From Nematostella vectensis (taxonomy: Eukaryota; Cnidaria; Anthozoa; Actiniaria; Edwardsiidae): a stretch of 64,000 nt of DNA. The notes under the pieces were generated by a model. It searched no databases. It saw only the letters and a program-made list of their open reading frames with translations, and had not been told where the DNA came from. Shown here piece by piece: positions 12,672 through 24,024 of the stretch. The stretch is from NCBI RefSeq assembly GCF_932526225.1, contig NC_064038.1, positions 11,345,070 through 11,409,069 of the forward strand, given 5' to 3'. Both the position numbers and the translations under genes were made by a program. Position 1 is the stretch's first letter, and each line of letters begins with the position of its first letter.

Positions 12672-12782
12672 CAAGACCCACCTCATCGGGGGGATGGGGG
12701 GGGGGGGGGGGGGTGGAAGACCCACCTCATCGGGGGGATGGGGGGGGGAAGACCCACCTCATCGGGGGGATTGGGGGGGGGG
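12672..12782. repeat. G-run tandem repeat, three units
   Basis: Three units of about 31-45 bp, each starting with GACCCACCTCATCGGGGGGA and ending in a long run of G. The runs could form G-quadruplexes on the plus strand. Exact run lengths may be unreliable in the assembly. Confidence 0.7.
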
Positions 12783-12933
12783 TGATCCTCTCGTGTGGTC
12801 ACGACATCATTCTAGCTAGTTACATACCTTGATGAAGCTAACTTGCTTGTCAGACCTGAGCGACAACTGTGGAAAAAGAAATGACAAATCAGAAAAAAAA
12901 CTAAAATTTAAACCGCATAAGTGGCGATTGTGT

Positions 12934-15482
12934 GATATGAATGCAAAGGTTGGCGACCAAAACTGGGACTATGAAAGAGTCATGGGGAAGCATGGATTGG
13001 GAGTCCGAAATGACAATGGAGAAAGATTATGTGAATTGTGTGACCTTGACGAACTTGTCATAACTGCGACGCTGTTCCCACATAGAACCATTCACAAGGC
13101 AACTTGGATTTCACCAGATGGAAAGACAAAGAACCAGATAGACCATGTTTTGGTAAATAAGAGGTTTAGGAATTCAGTAAAAGATACAAGGGTTTTTAGA
13201 TCATCGGACGTAGGAAGTGATCACTACTTGGTTTGTGCTACTGTAAAGATAAGGTTAAGGAAAGTCCAAAACGGAAGGGTAACATCAGAGTGAAATATGA
13301 TACATCTAAATTGACGGAGAAAGAGGTAAGGAACACATTTAACATCAAATTAAGGAATCGGTTCCAAGCATTGGAGCAAGAGGACAAAGAAGGGAGAGGG
13401 AAAGAAGTAGTAGATGCAAAGGAAGAAGTGGAAAGGGACTTTACTATAATGAAAAAGGCACTCTTGGAAGTTGCAGAGACAGTTTTAGGTAAGCCACGAA
13501 AGAAGAACAAACCATGGATTAGCGGAGAGTCTTGGAGTCTGATAGATGAAAGACAACAGATGAATGAGAAAATATTGAGTACACGATCGGAGAGAGTTAA
13601 GGGGCAATTGAGGAAAAAGTACAGAGAAAAAGACAGAGAAGTGAAGCGAAGTTTGAAGGCAGACAAAAAGAAATGGTTAGAGGAGATAGCATCTGAAGCT
13701 GTAAAGGCGGCGCGAAGCCAACATATGAAGACCTTATATGGATTGACGAAGAAACTATGTAACAGAGACCTAGGCACAGCACCGCAGTGTTGGATAAGGA
13801 CGGTAAACTTCTCAGTAAAAAAGAGGAAATACAGAGGAGATGGACAGAACATTTTAGGGAAGTATTAAATAAAGAGCAACCAGATAACCCCATAGAACCG
13901 GAGGATGAAGTTGAATTTGAATTCGGAGAATTGATAGAGGAAATATCCTCAATGAACCAACTTTCGGAGAAGTAAAAGATACAATCACAACACTAAAGAA
14001 TGGAAAATCGCCGGGCATAGATAATATCACAGCTGAGTTGCTGAAGGCAGACCCAGAATTCTCGGCCGAGCGAGTGCATAAGCTACTTGTAAAAGTGTGG
14101 AGGCATGAAACCATCCCAAATGACTGGAAGAAAGGGCTTATAATAAAGCTACCAAAGAAAGGAAATTTGAAAGAATGTAAGAACTCACGAGGAATCACCT
14201 TATTGTCCATCGTAGGGAAGATACTTGGAAGAATTGTTATTGACAGAATACGAAACGGAGTTGACAAAAAGTTGAGAAAAGAGCAGGCTGGCTATAGTAT
14301 AGGGAGAGGAACTACGGAGCAAGTATTTATACTGAGAAACATCATAGAGCAAGTGAATGAGTGGCAGGCAACTTTGTATGTTAATTTCATAGACTTTGAG
14401 AAAGCCTTCGAGTCCATCGTAAGAGCTTGTGGGTAATTATGGAAAAGTATGGAGTTCCAGAGAAGATTATACGCATTGTGAGGCTGTTTTATGAAGATTT
14501 CCAGTGTGCGGTCGAAGATCAGGGTGAAACAGGAGAATGGTTCAACATAAAGACGGGGGTGAAGCAAGGCTGCAATATGTCGGGCTTTATGTTTCTATTG
14601 GTCATGGACTGGATATTGCGAAGGTCAATTGGAAAAGAAGAAAATGGAATACGATGGAAATTTACATCTAAACTGGACGATCTAGACTTTGCGGACGACA
14701 TAGCATTGCTTTCCTCAACAAAACACCATATTCAGGAGAAGACAGCAAAGCTGGACGGCGAGGCTAGGCGAGCGGGATTGAAAATAAACTTAGAGAAGAC
14801 GAAGATGCTAAGGATAAATGCCAAACAGCATGGGAATATTGTGATCAATGGAAAAGAAATCGAAGACGTCAGCGAGTTTACGTACCTAGGAGCAAAAGTT
14901 TGCAGAGAGGGTGGTGGAATGAAAGATCTCAGAAATAGATTATCAAAAGCAAGGAGTGTGTACACAAGGCTGAAACGTATATGGAACTCAAAGAAGATCA
15001 TGAGACGGACAAAGATAAAGATTTACAAGTCGTTGGTACTTTCGGTTTTATTGTACGGTTGCGAGACGTGGAAGATGAACAAGAAATATGATAAATTGCT
15101 AGATGTATTCCAACAGAAGTGTTTGAGAAGGATATTGCAGATTAGCTGGGAAGACCATGTAACGAATGAAGAGGTACAGAGAAGAACTGGAGTACATCAA
15201 TTGAGCAGTGAAGTGAAGAGACGGCGATGGAAAATGATCGGACACGTGTTGAGACAAGGAAGAGAAAATGACTGCAGCGTAGCATTAACTTGGACACCAG
15301 AAGGCAGAAGGAAACAGGGAAGACCCAAAACAACATGGCGAAGGACTGTGGAAAGGGAGAGAGGCGAGGCGGGGTGGAGGAACTGGGACGAGGTGCGGTC
15401 AAAAGCAGCAGACAGGGAAAAGTGGAAAAGCACTGTCTGAAGGCCCTATGTGCCACACGGCACGAGGAGGACAGGTAACAGG
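12934..15482 (+). mobile_element. non-LTR retrotransposon, 5'-truncated and frameshifted
   Basis: The 16 bases taagtggcgattgtgt occur at 12918-12933 and again at 15483-15498, which I read as the target-site duplication; they set both ends of a 2549-bp insertion. Inside, in order, are the C-terminal part of an apurinic-like endonuclease (DMNAKVG, then KNQIDHVLVN and SDVGSDHYLV), a linker, reverse transcriptase (GITLLSIVGKILGR, QAGYSIGRGTTEQ, VNFIDFEKAFES, GVKQGCNMSGF and the catalytic FADDIALLSS), and a C-terminal region with GRPKTTWRR. The frame changes near 13260, 13790-13870, 13975 and 14430, so it is dead. The 3' end is a short tandem ACAGGTA. The clade (RTE- or I-like) cannot be decided by eye. 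Confidence 0.88.
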
Positions 15483-15504
15483 TAAGTGGCGATTGTGTAG
15501 TTCC

Positions 15505-15720
15505 AGATGATATCCATACCCCCCCCCCCCCCCATTGAGGGGATTGGAAATTCAGGGGGGGGGGGGTGGGGAGTTTAAACGACCAGGAATTTCCATAGGG
15601 AGGGGAGGATAAAATGCCCTTTTTACTTAACAGTTACTGTATTCATCTTTTTTCCAGGGGGTTGGCAATTCCAGAGGGGTGGGGGGTCATATCTCCGACC
15701 CCCTCCCGGACAAAGTTTAG
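15505..15720. other. C- and G-run rich segment
   Basis: Long homopolymer C and G runs with repeated phrases such as ggggattggaaattc and gggggttggcaattcc. It may be a decayed MITE of the G-rich class; no clean ends were found. Confidence 0.4.
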
Positions 15721-15849
15721 TATATACAATTTATTTATTTCTTTTAAGTAAAATCATCAGTTAGTTTATAACATTTCTGAGGGCATACGTTTTCGCTTAT
15801 GGCATTGTAACTGGCTGATTTTGAGCTCTTTTGAAAGTTGCAGTAGATC

Positions 15850-16186
15850 CAGGCCCGTATCCAGGGGGGTGCAGGGGGTGCGAACGCACCGCACAACGGC
15901 TGAAGGTCCACTTTCGGTTCCCGATGGACGTGCTATTTGTAGACAAAACTATAAAGCATAAGCTAGATCACTCTGGTACGTAGCCAAATCCGACAATAAA
16001 CGTCCCGTGAAGATACTTCAAAGGCATAAAAAAAATCCCATGTTGTTTTTCCTGGAGTGATCAGATTTTTATTAGAGAACTCATCCCCCCCCCCCCCCCC
16101 CCTCCCGGAAAAAATTAGGTCAACTTTTTCGGATTTCGCACCCCCCCCCCCCCCAAAAAAAAAAAAAAATCCTGGTCACGGGCCTG
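15850..16186. mobile_element. CAGGCCCGT-family MITE (hAT-like), copy 2
   Basis: The left end CAGGCCCGTATCCAGG and right end (reverse complement) CAGGCCCGTGACCAGG are inverted repeats. AGATC flanks both sides as a 5-bp target duplication. The interior shares 'ctagatcactctggtacgta' with the copy at 43672-43955. It has internal C runs. Confidence 0.75.
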
Positions 16187-16559
16187 AGATCTGATGGATA
16201 AGAAGAGACTGAGAAAAAGACAAGGAGTATAGAACTCTCTTCCTGTACACATTGAAAACCTTCTATATAACAAGCTAGTTTACCAGCGAAATTATAGATA
16301 ATGAAGTCTTGATCAGACAAACAAAGATAAGGGAAATCAGTCAACAAAAGGTTGGTAGTTTTTGATCTGTGAAAACGGAGTAGTTCCTCTGAGGTTTCAA
16401 GCATTTTTTTTTTTTTTTTTTTGCGGAGCAGAGCGTTCATTATTTTTTCTCCAACGAAGGGCTAAGGTTTTTCGAAGGCGTATAACACACCATTTTAACC
16501 TTGTGTTGAATTATTTCCCTGATTTCACCATGCCTACGCAAAGCACCTGGTTATTCTAC

Positions 16560-17416
16560 AGCTTGTTGTCTGTATTCTTTCTAGTTATACTATCTAGTCA
16601 TTCTACAGTTTTTCTAGTCATACTACCTAATTATTCTACAGCTTGTCTGTAGTTTTTCTAGTCATACCACCTAGTTATTCTACAGTATGTCTGTAGTTTT
16701 TCTATTCACACCACCTAGTTATTCTACAGTATGTCTGTAGTTTTCCTAGTCAGAAAACGTTGTCATTCTTAAGCTTGTCCTGCAATTCTAAGCTTGTCTG
16801 TAGTTTTTATAGTCATACTACCTAATTATTCTACAGCTTGTCTGTAGTTTTTATAGTCATACCACCTAGTTATTCTACAGTATGTCTGTAGTTTTTCTAT
16901 TCATACCACCTAGTTATTCTACAGTATGTCTGTGGTTTTCCTAGTCAGAAAACGTTGTCATTCTAAAGCTTGTCCTGTAATTCTACAGCTTGTCTGTAGT
17001 TTTTATAGTCCTACCACCTAGTTATTCTACAGTATGTCTGTAGTTTTCCTAGTCAGAAAACGTTGTCATTCTAAAGCTTGTCCTGTAACTCTACAGCTTG
17101 TCTGTAGTTTTTATAGTCATACCACCTAGTTATTCTACAGCTTGTCTGTAGTTTTTATAGTCATACCACCTAGTTATTCTACAGCTTGTCTGTAGTTTTT
17201 ATAGTCATACCACCTAGTTATTCTACAGCTTGTCTGTAGTTTTTATAGTCATACCACCTAGTTATTTTACAGCTTGTCTGTAGTTTTTATAGTCATACCA
17301 CCTAGTTATTTTACAGCTTGTCTGTAGTTTTTATAGTCATACCACCTAGTTATTCTACAGCTTGTCTGTAGTTTTTATAGTCATACCACCTAGTTATTCT
17401 ACAGCTTGTTTGTAGT
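16560..17416. repeat. 44-bp minisatellite, about 19 copies
   Basis: Tandem copies of a 44-bp unit containing TCTGTAGTTTTTATAGTCAT and ACCACCTAGTTATTCTACAG. The left half is more divergent, with a variant containing CAGAAAACGTTGTCATTC. The right half is nearly identical from unit to unit, as expected of recent expansion there. Confidence 0.92.
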
Positions 17417-19204
17417 ATGGTAAGAAAGTGCTAGCATTTCTTTAAAACGAAGCAACGATCTGCTATCAACCTAATAATGTCCGGAAAAACTAAGTTAAAG
17501 GGTTGGGTTTTGTTAATCGAAAAAACGAAATATCAACGCGAATATTCTTTGAGACATGTAGCGAGAATCTATCTTCATGATTTAGGGTTAGACTGCGGTG
17601 GCCATCAAAGAGAGTAAGGGTTTCCCAAAGGCAAAGAAGAAGAAAAAGTAATTTCATTTAACTATAGAATCGCAATACTCAAAAGCTGAAAAAAACTACA
17701 AAACGTACCTTATTAATTTACCTTATTAACCTAAAGAAAAGGAACACAAAACACACAAATCAACACCTTCACTTCTGCACACTCCTCCCTAGCGTTGAGT
17801 TATTTTCTAGTGAATTTTCGAGGTTTCAAATCATAAGTAATAAAAAAACATTTGTTATTCAAAACATAAATTTCCAACATTGCATTTTAACGCATAATAT
17901 GCTGGACATTTGTTATTGAAAATATAAATTTCCAACATTGCATTTTAACACATATTATGATGGACATGACTTTTAACTTCATTTCACTTTAGTGTATTCA
18001 AAGGGCCTTGTTATGCATCAACAGGTTGGGAGAGTTTGGCTGAACGGAATTTAGAATGAAAAAAAAAAACTTCACCTTTCGTACAAGCTTTTGAGTCGTT
18101 TTCTTCTTCGCCTTTTTCCCAGCAATATACATTGATGACACGAACATTGCGCTATCCGCACCGCGTTGTTAATCTACTAAGCGGAACACATTTCGTAGAA
18201 CTCTATTTTCGAACAGGAACTTGTTTTGCTAGATGCATAATTCATGTACGCGATCGCCATGCCATATGAGGTGAGTGTTCCAGCCAATCAAAGACACGGA
18301 TAAAAGTTCAACCTCGTACGACGATAGCACGACATGGGCCCATGGTACACTGAGAACACAACCAACTATTTACTCACTCGAGATTCTGTCGTTGATGAGT
18401 CCAGCTCTTCAGATTCTTTTCTGGAACGAGATCAGTTTCATCATGAATCGTGCGAACGAATGTATTCTAAAATGCAATTAGTAAATTCGAAAATGATTTC
18501 ATCCTTGTATGCATCTTCGTTAGTGTTTCGTGCGTTTCCTACTGCGCTTTATGGAATTAGTAAATTAAATTTGAACTACTATGGAATTGGTTTTGATGGC
18601 ATTTGATCAGTTTCTTTTCCATTAAAAACAAAGGGAATCGACCGTTAATGTGGACAACCTGTATTACTTACATGTACACCTGTTTAAAGTATCTCTTCCG
18701 AGACTACGAAGATATAGCATTATTCATCCGTATAATAAATATAACGGTAGAGTTGAAATAAACAAAAGCTGAGAAGGGATTATTAATAAGTAAAACAAAA
18801 TGCATTGGAGTATAAGTGAATTTCAATTAGTTTCAAAACGTTTTTCTTGGCAGTTTATCGAAACCATCTGCGTTAGACTTCCGTTTTCATCAGCATCGCC
18901 ATAATAAAGCAAACGATTAGTCGCCAAATATAATAAAAATAATAAACGCTCAAATAATAAAACGTACAAATTGAACTTGAGTATAAAGCATCAACTATGA
19001 AGGCAATTTTGCACGATGCAGGTCATCCATGCCTTTTATACTTACTTTTGGGGGGTAAGTATAAAGAGAGTTTGAATGTAGTAGCGAGTGGGATGCTTAT
19101 AACCCACTGCTGTGATCGCGGAGATCGAAACTAATACAGAATGCCTACACGTGGAGACGACTAAAGGTTCGATTCGGGGTTACGTAATAGTGTTCGATAT
19201 TTAC
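17417..19204. other. mostly noncoding; possible further exon of the 19.2-19.7 kb gene
   Basis: AT-rich DNA with a 60-bp duplication (17845-17967). On the minus strand 18151-18076 could be a 76-nt exon in the right phase to follow the 19205 exon; it would encode a basic stretch (GKKAKKKTTQKLVRK) between an AG and a GTGAAG donor, but its acceptor has no good pyrimidine tract. The plus open frame 18334-18606 is not supported by homology or splice sites. Confidence 0.35.
17845..17967. repeat. 60-bp tandem duplication
   Basis: The phrase acatttgttatt...ataaatttccaacattgcat...ttaac occurs twice in tandem with about five differences. Confidence 0.8.
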
Positions 19205-19675
19205 CTATGGTTAATCCTTCCTCTACTGTCAACCTCCGGGATACCATCCTTTACCTCTTCGGCAAAGCTGAGGAAATAGTAATAACAATAATAACTTGTC
19301 AAGTTGGCACGAAATGCTGTCCACATACAAATGATGCCCCAGGGCGGCGCGCGCGATAATAATAAAAAAACTTACGTTTCAAACTCCTGGACGAAGCTGG
19401 ATAGAGAACTTGTTTCGTTCTCCTCTGGTCCATTCATGGGGGTAAATCCAGGCAGAGGGTAAATAGCCCTTTCCTCTACAACCCTGCAACCTAAAAAATA
19501 GTCCCATCTCAGAATAACAATAAACTTGGGGTGCGTACACGGATGGTCCAATCAATACATTGTAACAGTGCGTGTTCATACTGTATCTAGATATGAACGA
19601 GGCGGAATTTCCCGGTTTCGTACCCTTAATCTTTTTCTTGTGAAGAATTTTAACAGCCGAGATTGCACTTTTCAT
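19205..19675 (-). CDS. unrecognised protein, first three coding exons
   Basis: Exons on the minus strand: 19675-19582, 19490-19376, 19267-19205. Each is bounded by AG and GT (donors GTATGA, GTAAGT, GTAAAT), and the phases (1, 2, 2) keep one frame open throughout. The peptide starts MKSAISAVKILHKKKIKGTK, continues through SASFISRYSCRVVEERAIYP, LPGFTPMNGPEENETSS and SFVQEFETTFAEEVKDGIPE, and reaches the third donor at INH plus a split codon. It has a basic, lysine-rich start and an acidic remainder, with no domain I recognise. Further exons should lie below 19205, perhaps 18151-18076. The reading depends entirely on splice logic. A longer single-frame reading from the same ATG exists but ends in less protein-like sequence. 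Confidence 0.5.
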
Positions 19676-21944
19676 AATTTAAAACAAAAATGTAATTGTC
19701 AATTTCGACTTCCGTGTAAAAGTTAAGACGTCAATAATAATCGACGAAGAAGAAAATAAAACATGATGTACGATGTAATAAACTATATGGACAAGACTGA
19801 GAAGCGAAGTTCATGTTGAGATGTAGAAAGCATGTGAAACGGCAGCAGAGTGGGTCAAAAAAAGTCGTGACTTTTTCTGACGTTCGAAACGACGATGATC
19901 TAACATGGATTGATGTTACACAGCTTCTCGTGTAAATAAAGCCTTCATTCAAAGCGAAAAAGGCGACAAAATAAATATCTCCCACCCACGATTTTCAGAG
20001 GTACACTACAAACGGATTAATTCACACCACGGAGAGCTGAAAAGGATGGTTCATTTAACAGGATAAAACCTAAACGTTCGTACAAGAACCTGTAGCCGGC
20101 CGGCGACTGCTTGCCTTTGTCGATGAAGGATCCAAAGGAAATTCCACCATAAACATAGCCGCATTAAAAGACAGCCAGAGGAAAAGGATATCTCATTCCA
20201 CAAAATAAACACCTTTTTTTTGGCTTGCGAAGAAAAAAAAATCAATCCCTAATTTTCTACCGCCAACATGGTGAGTCGATTTTCCCGGTGCCGCGAAAAT
20301 TTCAAAGCATGTCAAAAACATGAAATTCACCGATGCAAAACGATACGACTAAATTTACCACCCAATAACGAGAGTTTGATAGCTCGTACATACAGGCGGA
20401 AAACATCGTGACTTACCGCACCAAATACCCAAGTTGAGACACCTTTTCGATGGAAGATTTGATAGAAATGATTAATTCTCAGAAGCGAACCGTGCGTCGT
20501 GGGTTTGTTTACAATTGAGAAATTCTTGGCTCTCATTGGCTCGTGCTGACAGCTGCTCGCTACACAGGAATCCCAGAAAGGTAACAAAATAAAAATCTTT
20601 CCTGAAATTTAAGCGCAACCAAAAATTATGAAATCACGAAAGCTTTGTGCTATTATTAGAAAAATATTAAAATCTTTCTAAACAATATAAAAAATATTTT
20701 TATAGTTGAAACACAGTCATGGAAGTTTTTCCCTGTATGTGTCTCTCAGAAAGCATAAACTAGCTACAACGTATGAAAAGGCTGGTTAACAGGTGTTCAT
20801 TGTGAGAATGATAGGGCAATAACACAAAAGTCCATCCAATAACTTTTAAATGCTTTGCAAGCATCCACAAGTTAAAAATGAACCCCAAAATGGATATGCT
20901 TGCAGCTCTAGAATTCTATAAATTTTCAGGTATCTTACCTGAAAGAAATAAAACAGTTCCTTTTTGATAAATGGTTAAGATTAGGGTGCTTTTTCCTAAG
21001 TTTTAGCTTACCTAGCAGCATTTAATGTTCCCTGGAGTAAGTCTCTAAAGTAACTGTACCCTGAATCTCACATGTTGAAATTATTATTACTGTTAAATTT
21101 GCAGCTTTACATTTTTCTGCATCAATAGTTCTTTAGGACTGCGGCAACAAACACACAATACGATTTTAATCATATTGTGAAATACTTACATTCAAACATA
21201 GCAGAAAAAGTAGCTGAAAGTAAATTTCTTTTTCCTCTTTTACAGGAGAACATCTTAAATAAATATTTTTCAGCCAACTGGTGTGACAAAGAAAAAAAGC
21301 TTAATCAAGAAAATGGAAGCACTCACCATGTACGGTTTTGTTGCTTTTTGGGGTGCTAAAACCAATCTTCAAAAATGATTTGATGAAAAAAGGATTGTTT
21401 TTTTTCTATAGAATTTCAAGCTATTAACCAATAGAAAACACAGATTAAAGAATAGAAAATTTACACCTTTAAAATTCCATTGCCCAAGAGCGCTTCCCTT
21501 CTTATGTGAATCATTATCAGGTACTCTCATGCTAGGTGCAATACTTAGAATCATTCAGTAACAAAATTATGATTATAAAAAAAATATCAGGTATTGTTTA
21601 TCATCAAAATCATGAGGGGAATGAAGAAAAAATTTGCACAAAAAGCTAGGCTGAGCAAAGTTTACAAAATCATCTTAAAGTTGGTTTTTGTGGGACATTG
21701 TAATTAACATGATCTGGTAACTCAAGCTCAAATATTTAGTTTCTATTCATAACTGATACATGTGATTTTTGAGAATTTTTGTCACAGAATCATAAAAAGA
21801 CAAGCTTTGTCTAGACATTTGGCTTGCTCATTTTTAGGTTAATTTTGTCATCAACCTGTATGTAAGATATCATATGCTCAATCTTAAATACAGGCACTAC
21901 CTAGCAGAGTAAACACTTACAAATATTCATTTTTCACCCAAAGT

Positions 21945-22021
21945 ATCCCTATGTGGAATAGTCTACCAGAGACAGTAGTCAAGGCCAAAGATCTTACCGC
22001 CTTTAAGGCAGGTAAGGCAGG
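21945..22021 (+). mobile_element. C-terminal remnant of a LINE (CR1/L2-like)
   Basis: A short plus-strand stretch reads S-I-P-M-W-N-S-L-P-E-T-V-V, then KAKDLTAFKAG. This is the typical end of reverse-transcriptase polyproteins of CR1/L2-type elements (W-N-S-L-P...). The rest of the element is not visible. It ends directly at the TTAA that bounds the next element. Confidence 0.6.
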
Positions 22022-22684
22022 TTAAGGTAATTCCCTTGAAATAGTTCTACAACCCAGAATATTTTTAAACTTGGCATAAATAATGTTAAAGTTAAGGGCT
22101 TTCAAAAAATGTAATAAAAAAAATGGGGGTACCAACCTCATTTTCGCAACAGAGGGGCGTAGAGTTGACACGTTTTTACTGATCGCACAAGGAAAAATCC
22201 CAACTCTTAGTTTTCAAAAAGAGTGCCTATAGTCTTTAGAAAATTAAGTTCTGTTTGTCGAGCTGACAGAATCCGATCTCCTAAACAATAACCCGTAGTA
22301 GCTAATGTGCAAAACAAATCACATTCCAAGAGATCGCACTAAAAGACATTGTTTTCGCCACTATTCATACGGTAAAAAGCGCCATTTTGAAGTATTTTTA
22401 TTGCTTTTAAGAGAAATAACAAAACTTCTACAACCCAACTTTTTTTCTTCTTTCAGTATATCATTTTTCCGTATATATTTAACTATTTGAGCAAATAAAA
22501 AATGGGGGTAGCCGACTTCGTTTTTCTGTCAAAGCGATTTTAAGTAAAAAACGCGCACCTTTTGCTGTGTTTTCTTGTACAACTGTGGCGCGCGTGCGCA
22601 CTTAATACCGGAAAATTGGAACAAACATTGCCCGCCACTATGCGCAGAAGGGGTGCGCAGTGCAATTCAAGGGAATTACCTTAA
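22022..22684. mobile_element. TTAA-flanked element with 19-bp inverted ends
   Basis: TTAA lies at 22022-22025 and 22681-22684. The ends TTAAGGTAATTCCCTTGAA and TTCAAGGGAATTACCTTAA are exact reverse complements. Two internal blocks starting aaaaaatgggggta (near 22120 and 22498) are similar to each other. No transposase is encoded, so it is a nonautonomous piggyBac- or Kolobok-type element. Confidence 0.82.
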
Positions 22685-22738
22685 ATGCAATTATACCATT
22701 TTAAGATTAAAAGACAAAGTCCCTTACTAACTCTCTCT

Positions 22739-23245
22739 AAAGGTTGGTTCTCACTTGGACACAAGCAAAAGCGGTAGTGCCACACAAACAGGCCCATAGC
22801 CAGGGGGGGTTCGGACGAACCCCCCCCACCCACCTGGCTTGAAGGTCCGCTCAGAGTTAACAAAAAAAAGTTCGCTGGATATACCGTGCACATTTATATG
22901 TCTATAAAATGACTATAAAAATCTTTTACAAATAATTATCTTTATTATTATCGCATCCTATTTATAACATTATAAATACAAGATTGAATTTATTTGAAGT
23001 ATTGATTGCCTAATGTAGTAAGGCCAGGAGAGGGGTATACCGGAAATTTGGTACGCTCAAATGGAAAAACGAACCACCCCGCCCAAAATCCTGGCTACGG
23101 GCCTGACAAGTGAGAATCCGTCAACAATAAAATCAAGCAGTAGTGTGTAGTGTTCTCTTGCACTTTCTCTTCTGCTTGCTTTTCAGTTGGAATCAGGAAA
23201 TTATGTACGCAGTGTTTGCATTACAAGTGAAAACCAACTCTTTAC
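22739..23245. mobile_element. MITE with inverted ends, interrupted by a second MITE
   Basis: The left end AAAGGTTGGTTCTCACTTG matches the reverse complement of the right end, AAAGAGTTGGTTTTCACTTG. The CAGGCCCGT-family element at 22789-23106 has inserted between them, so this copy is older. Confidence 0.6.
22789..23106. mobile_element. CAGGCCCGT-family MITE (hAT-like), copy 3
   Basis: The left end is CAGGCCCATAGCCAGG and the right end, reverse-complemented, CAGGCCCGTAGCCAGG. Flanks acaaa and acaag suggest a 5-bp target duplication with one change. Near the left end is a GGTTCGGACGAACC palindrome. Confidence 0.7.
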
Positions 23246-23318
23246 CTATTCTTCATCTTAGGATAAGTAAATATCAAAAACAAGCTACAGGAATTTGATG
23301 CTAGGGGCACTTTAACAG
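23231..23318. repeat. inverted copy of the 28358-28440 sequence
   Basis: About 80 bp (including TTTACCTATTCTTCATCTTA and GATGCTAGGGGCACTTTA) recurs in reverse orientation at 28358-28440. The two copies flank the LRR gene and the first exon of the AF9-like gene. Confidence 0.75.
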
Positions 23319-24024
23319 TCATAGGCATAAAAGTATTTTAACATAAAAGTCTTTTAACAAAATTTCTGGGTGGGGGTATCTGGGTGGTAATGAAAAATCA
23401 TCATTTTGGACCTGATCACCAGGGAATGTTTAAAATTTCAGCCAAGAGAAATTTCTCAAAAAATACAAAAATTGGAGAAGTACGCAAGACAATACAACTC
23501 AAAATGTATCCTTCATAAAAAGACATCGTATTTTATCTACTAATAATGCGTTTTATTCCATAAAATGACTGATTCAAATTAGCTTACCTTTGCGGGGTGG
23601 TTTGTCCCTTTCATGTAGTAGGGCATAGTTGAAACCCGGAAATAAAGATATCATAACCGTGCAAGCCTTGACAAATCGCAAACCTTTCATCGCGATGCCG
23701 ATACATCGGTAAAAATTACAGTTCTACTGTTCCACAGGACGGCATACAAAACCTAGTAAGTCATTAATTTCTGTGTGTTTTTTGTTTGTTTTGTTCTCTT
23801 TTACTTTTCTTCAAATGTTGGCGCCTATTTGAGCCCGCGTTTAGTTAGCGGACTAAAGTAAAGAGCGTGCCCAACATAACGGGCTTAGTCCTTCGCAGCC
23901 CTCCAGGAACGCCTGGCTAATTCGATTTTGTTGTCAGAAACTGAAAAACGTCAGAAAAAAAAAATAACGTTCTGACATGTAAGGATTTACTTTTGATATA
24001 TTTTTGCAGTCGTAGATCACCTCA

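Larger units (their letters stand above)
9954..12933. other. 5' flank of the GRAM-domain gene; no gene supported
   Basis: Upstream of the GRAM start codon. It presumably holds the promoter and 5' untranslated sequence, but no specific element could be identified. Short open frames here have no recognisable protein features. It contains one TTAA MITE and a G-rich tandem repeat, listed separately. Confidence 0.5.
19676..24024. other. no gene supported between 19.7 and 24.0 kb
   Basis: AT-rich sequence holding a LINE remnant, a TTAA element and nested MITEs, listed separately. Short open frames here have no splice or domain support. The part just above 19675 should contain the promoter of the minus-strand gene, and the part below 24025 that of the LRR gene. 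Confidence 0.5.

Noticed and set aside
12829-12933. Start of the first LINE open frame at 12829
   Set aside because: The target duplication places the insertion at 12934; residues encoded before that are flanking DNA that happens to be in frame.
18334-18606. 90-codon plus-strand frame starting MGPWYTENTTNYLL
   Set aside because: It has a plausible start context and a serine/acid-rich beginning, but no good splice donor, no recognised domain and no partner exons, so it was not listed as a gene.
20036-20180. Minus-strand frame reading YGGISFGSFIDKGKQ to a stop
   Set aside because: It looks protein-like, but there is no acceptor AG upstream before an in-frame TAA and no start codon, so it could not be placed in a gene.
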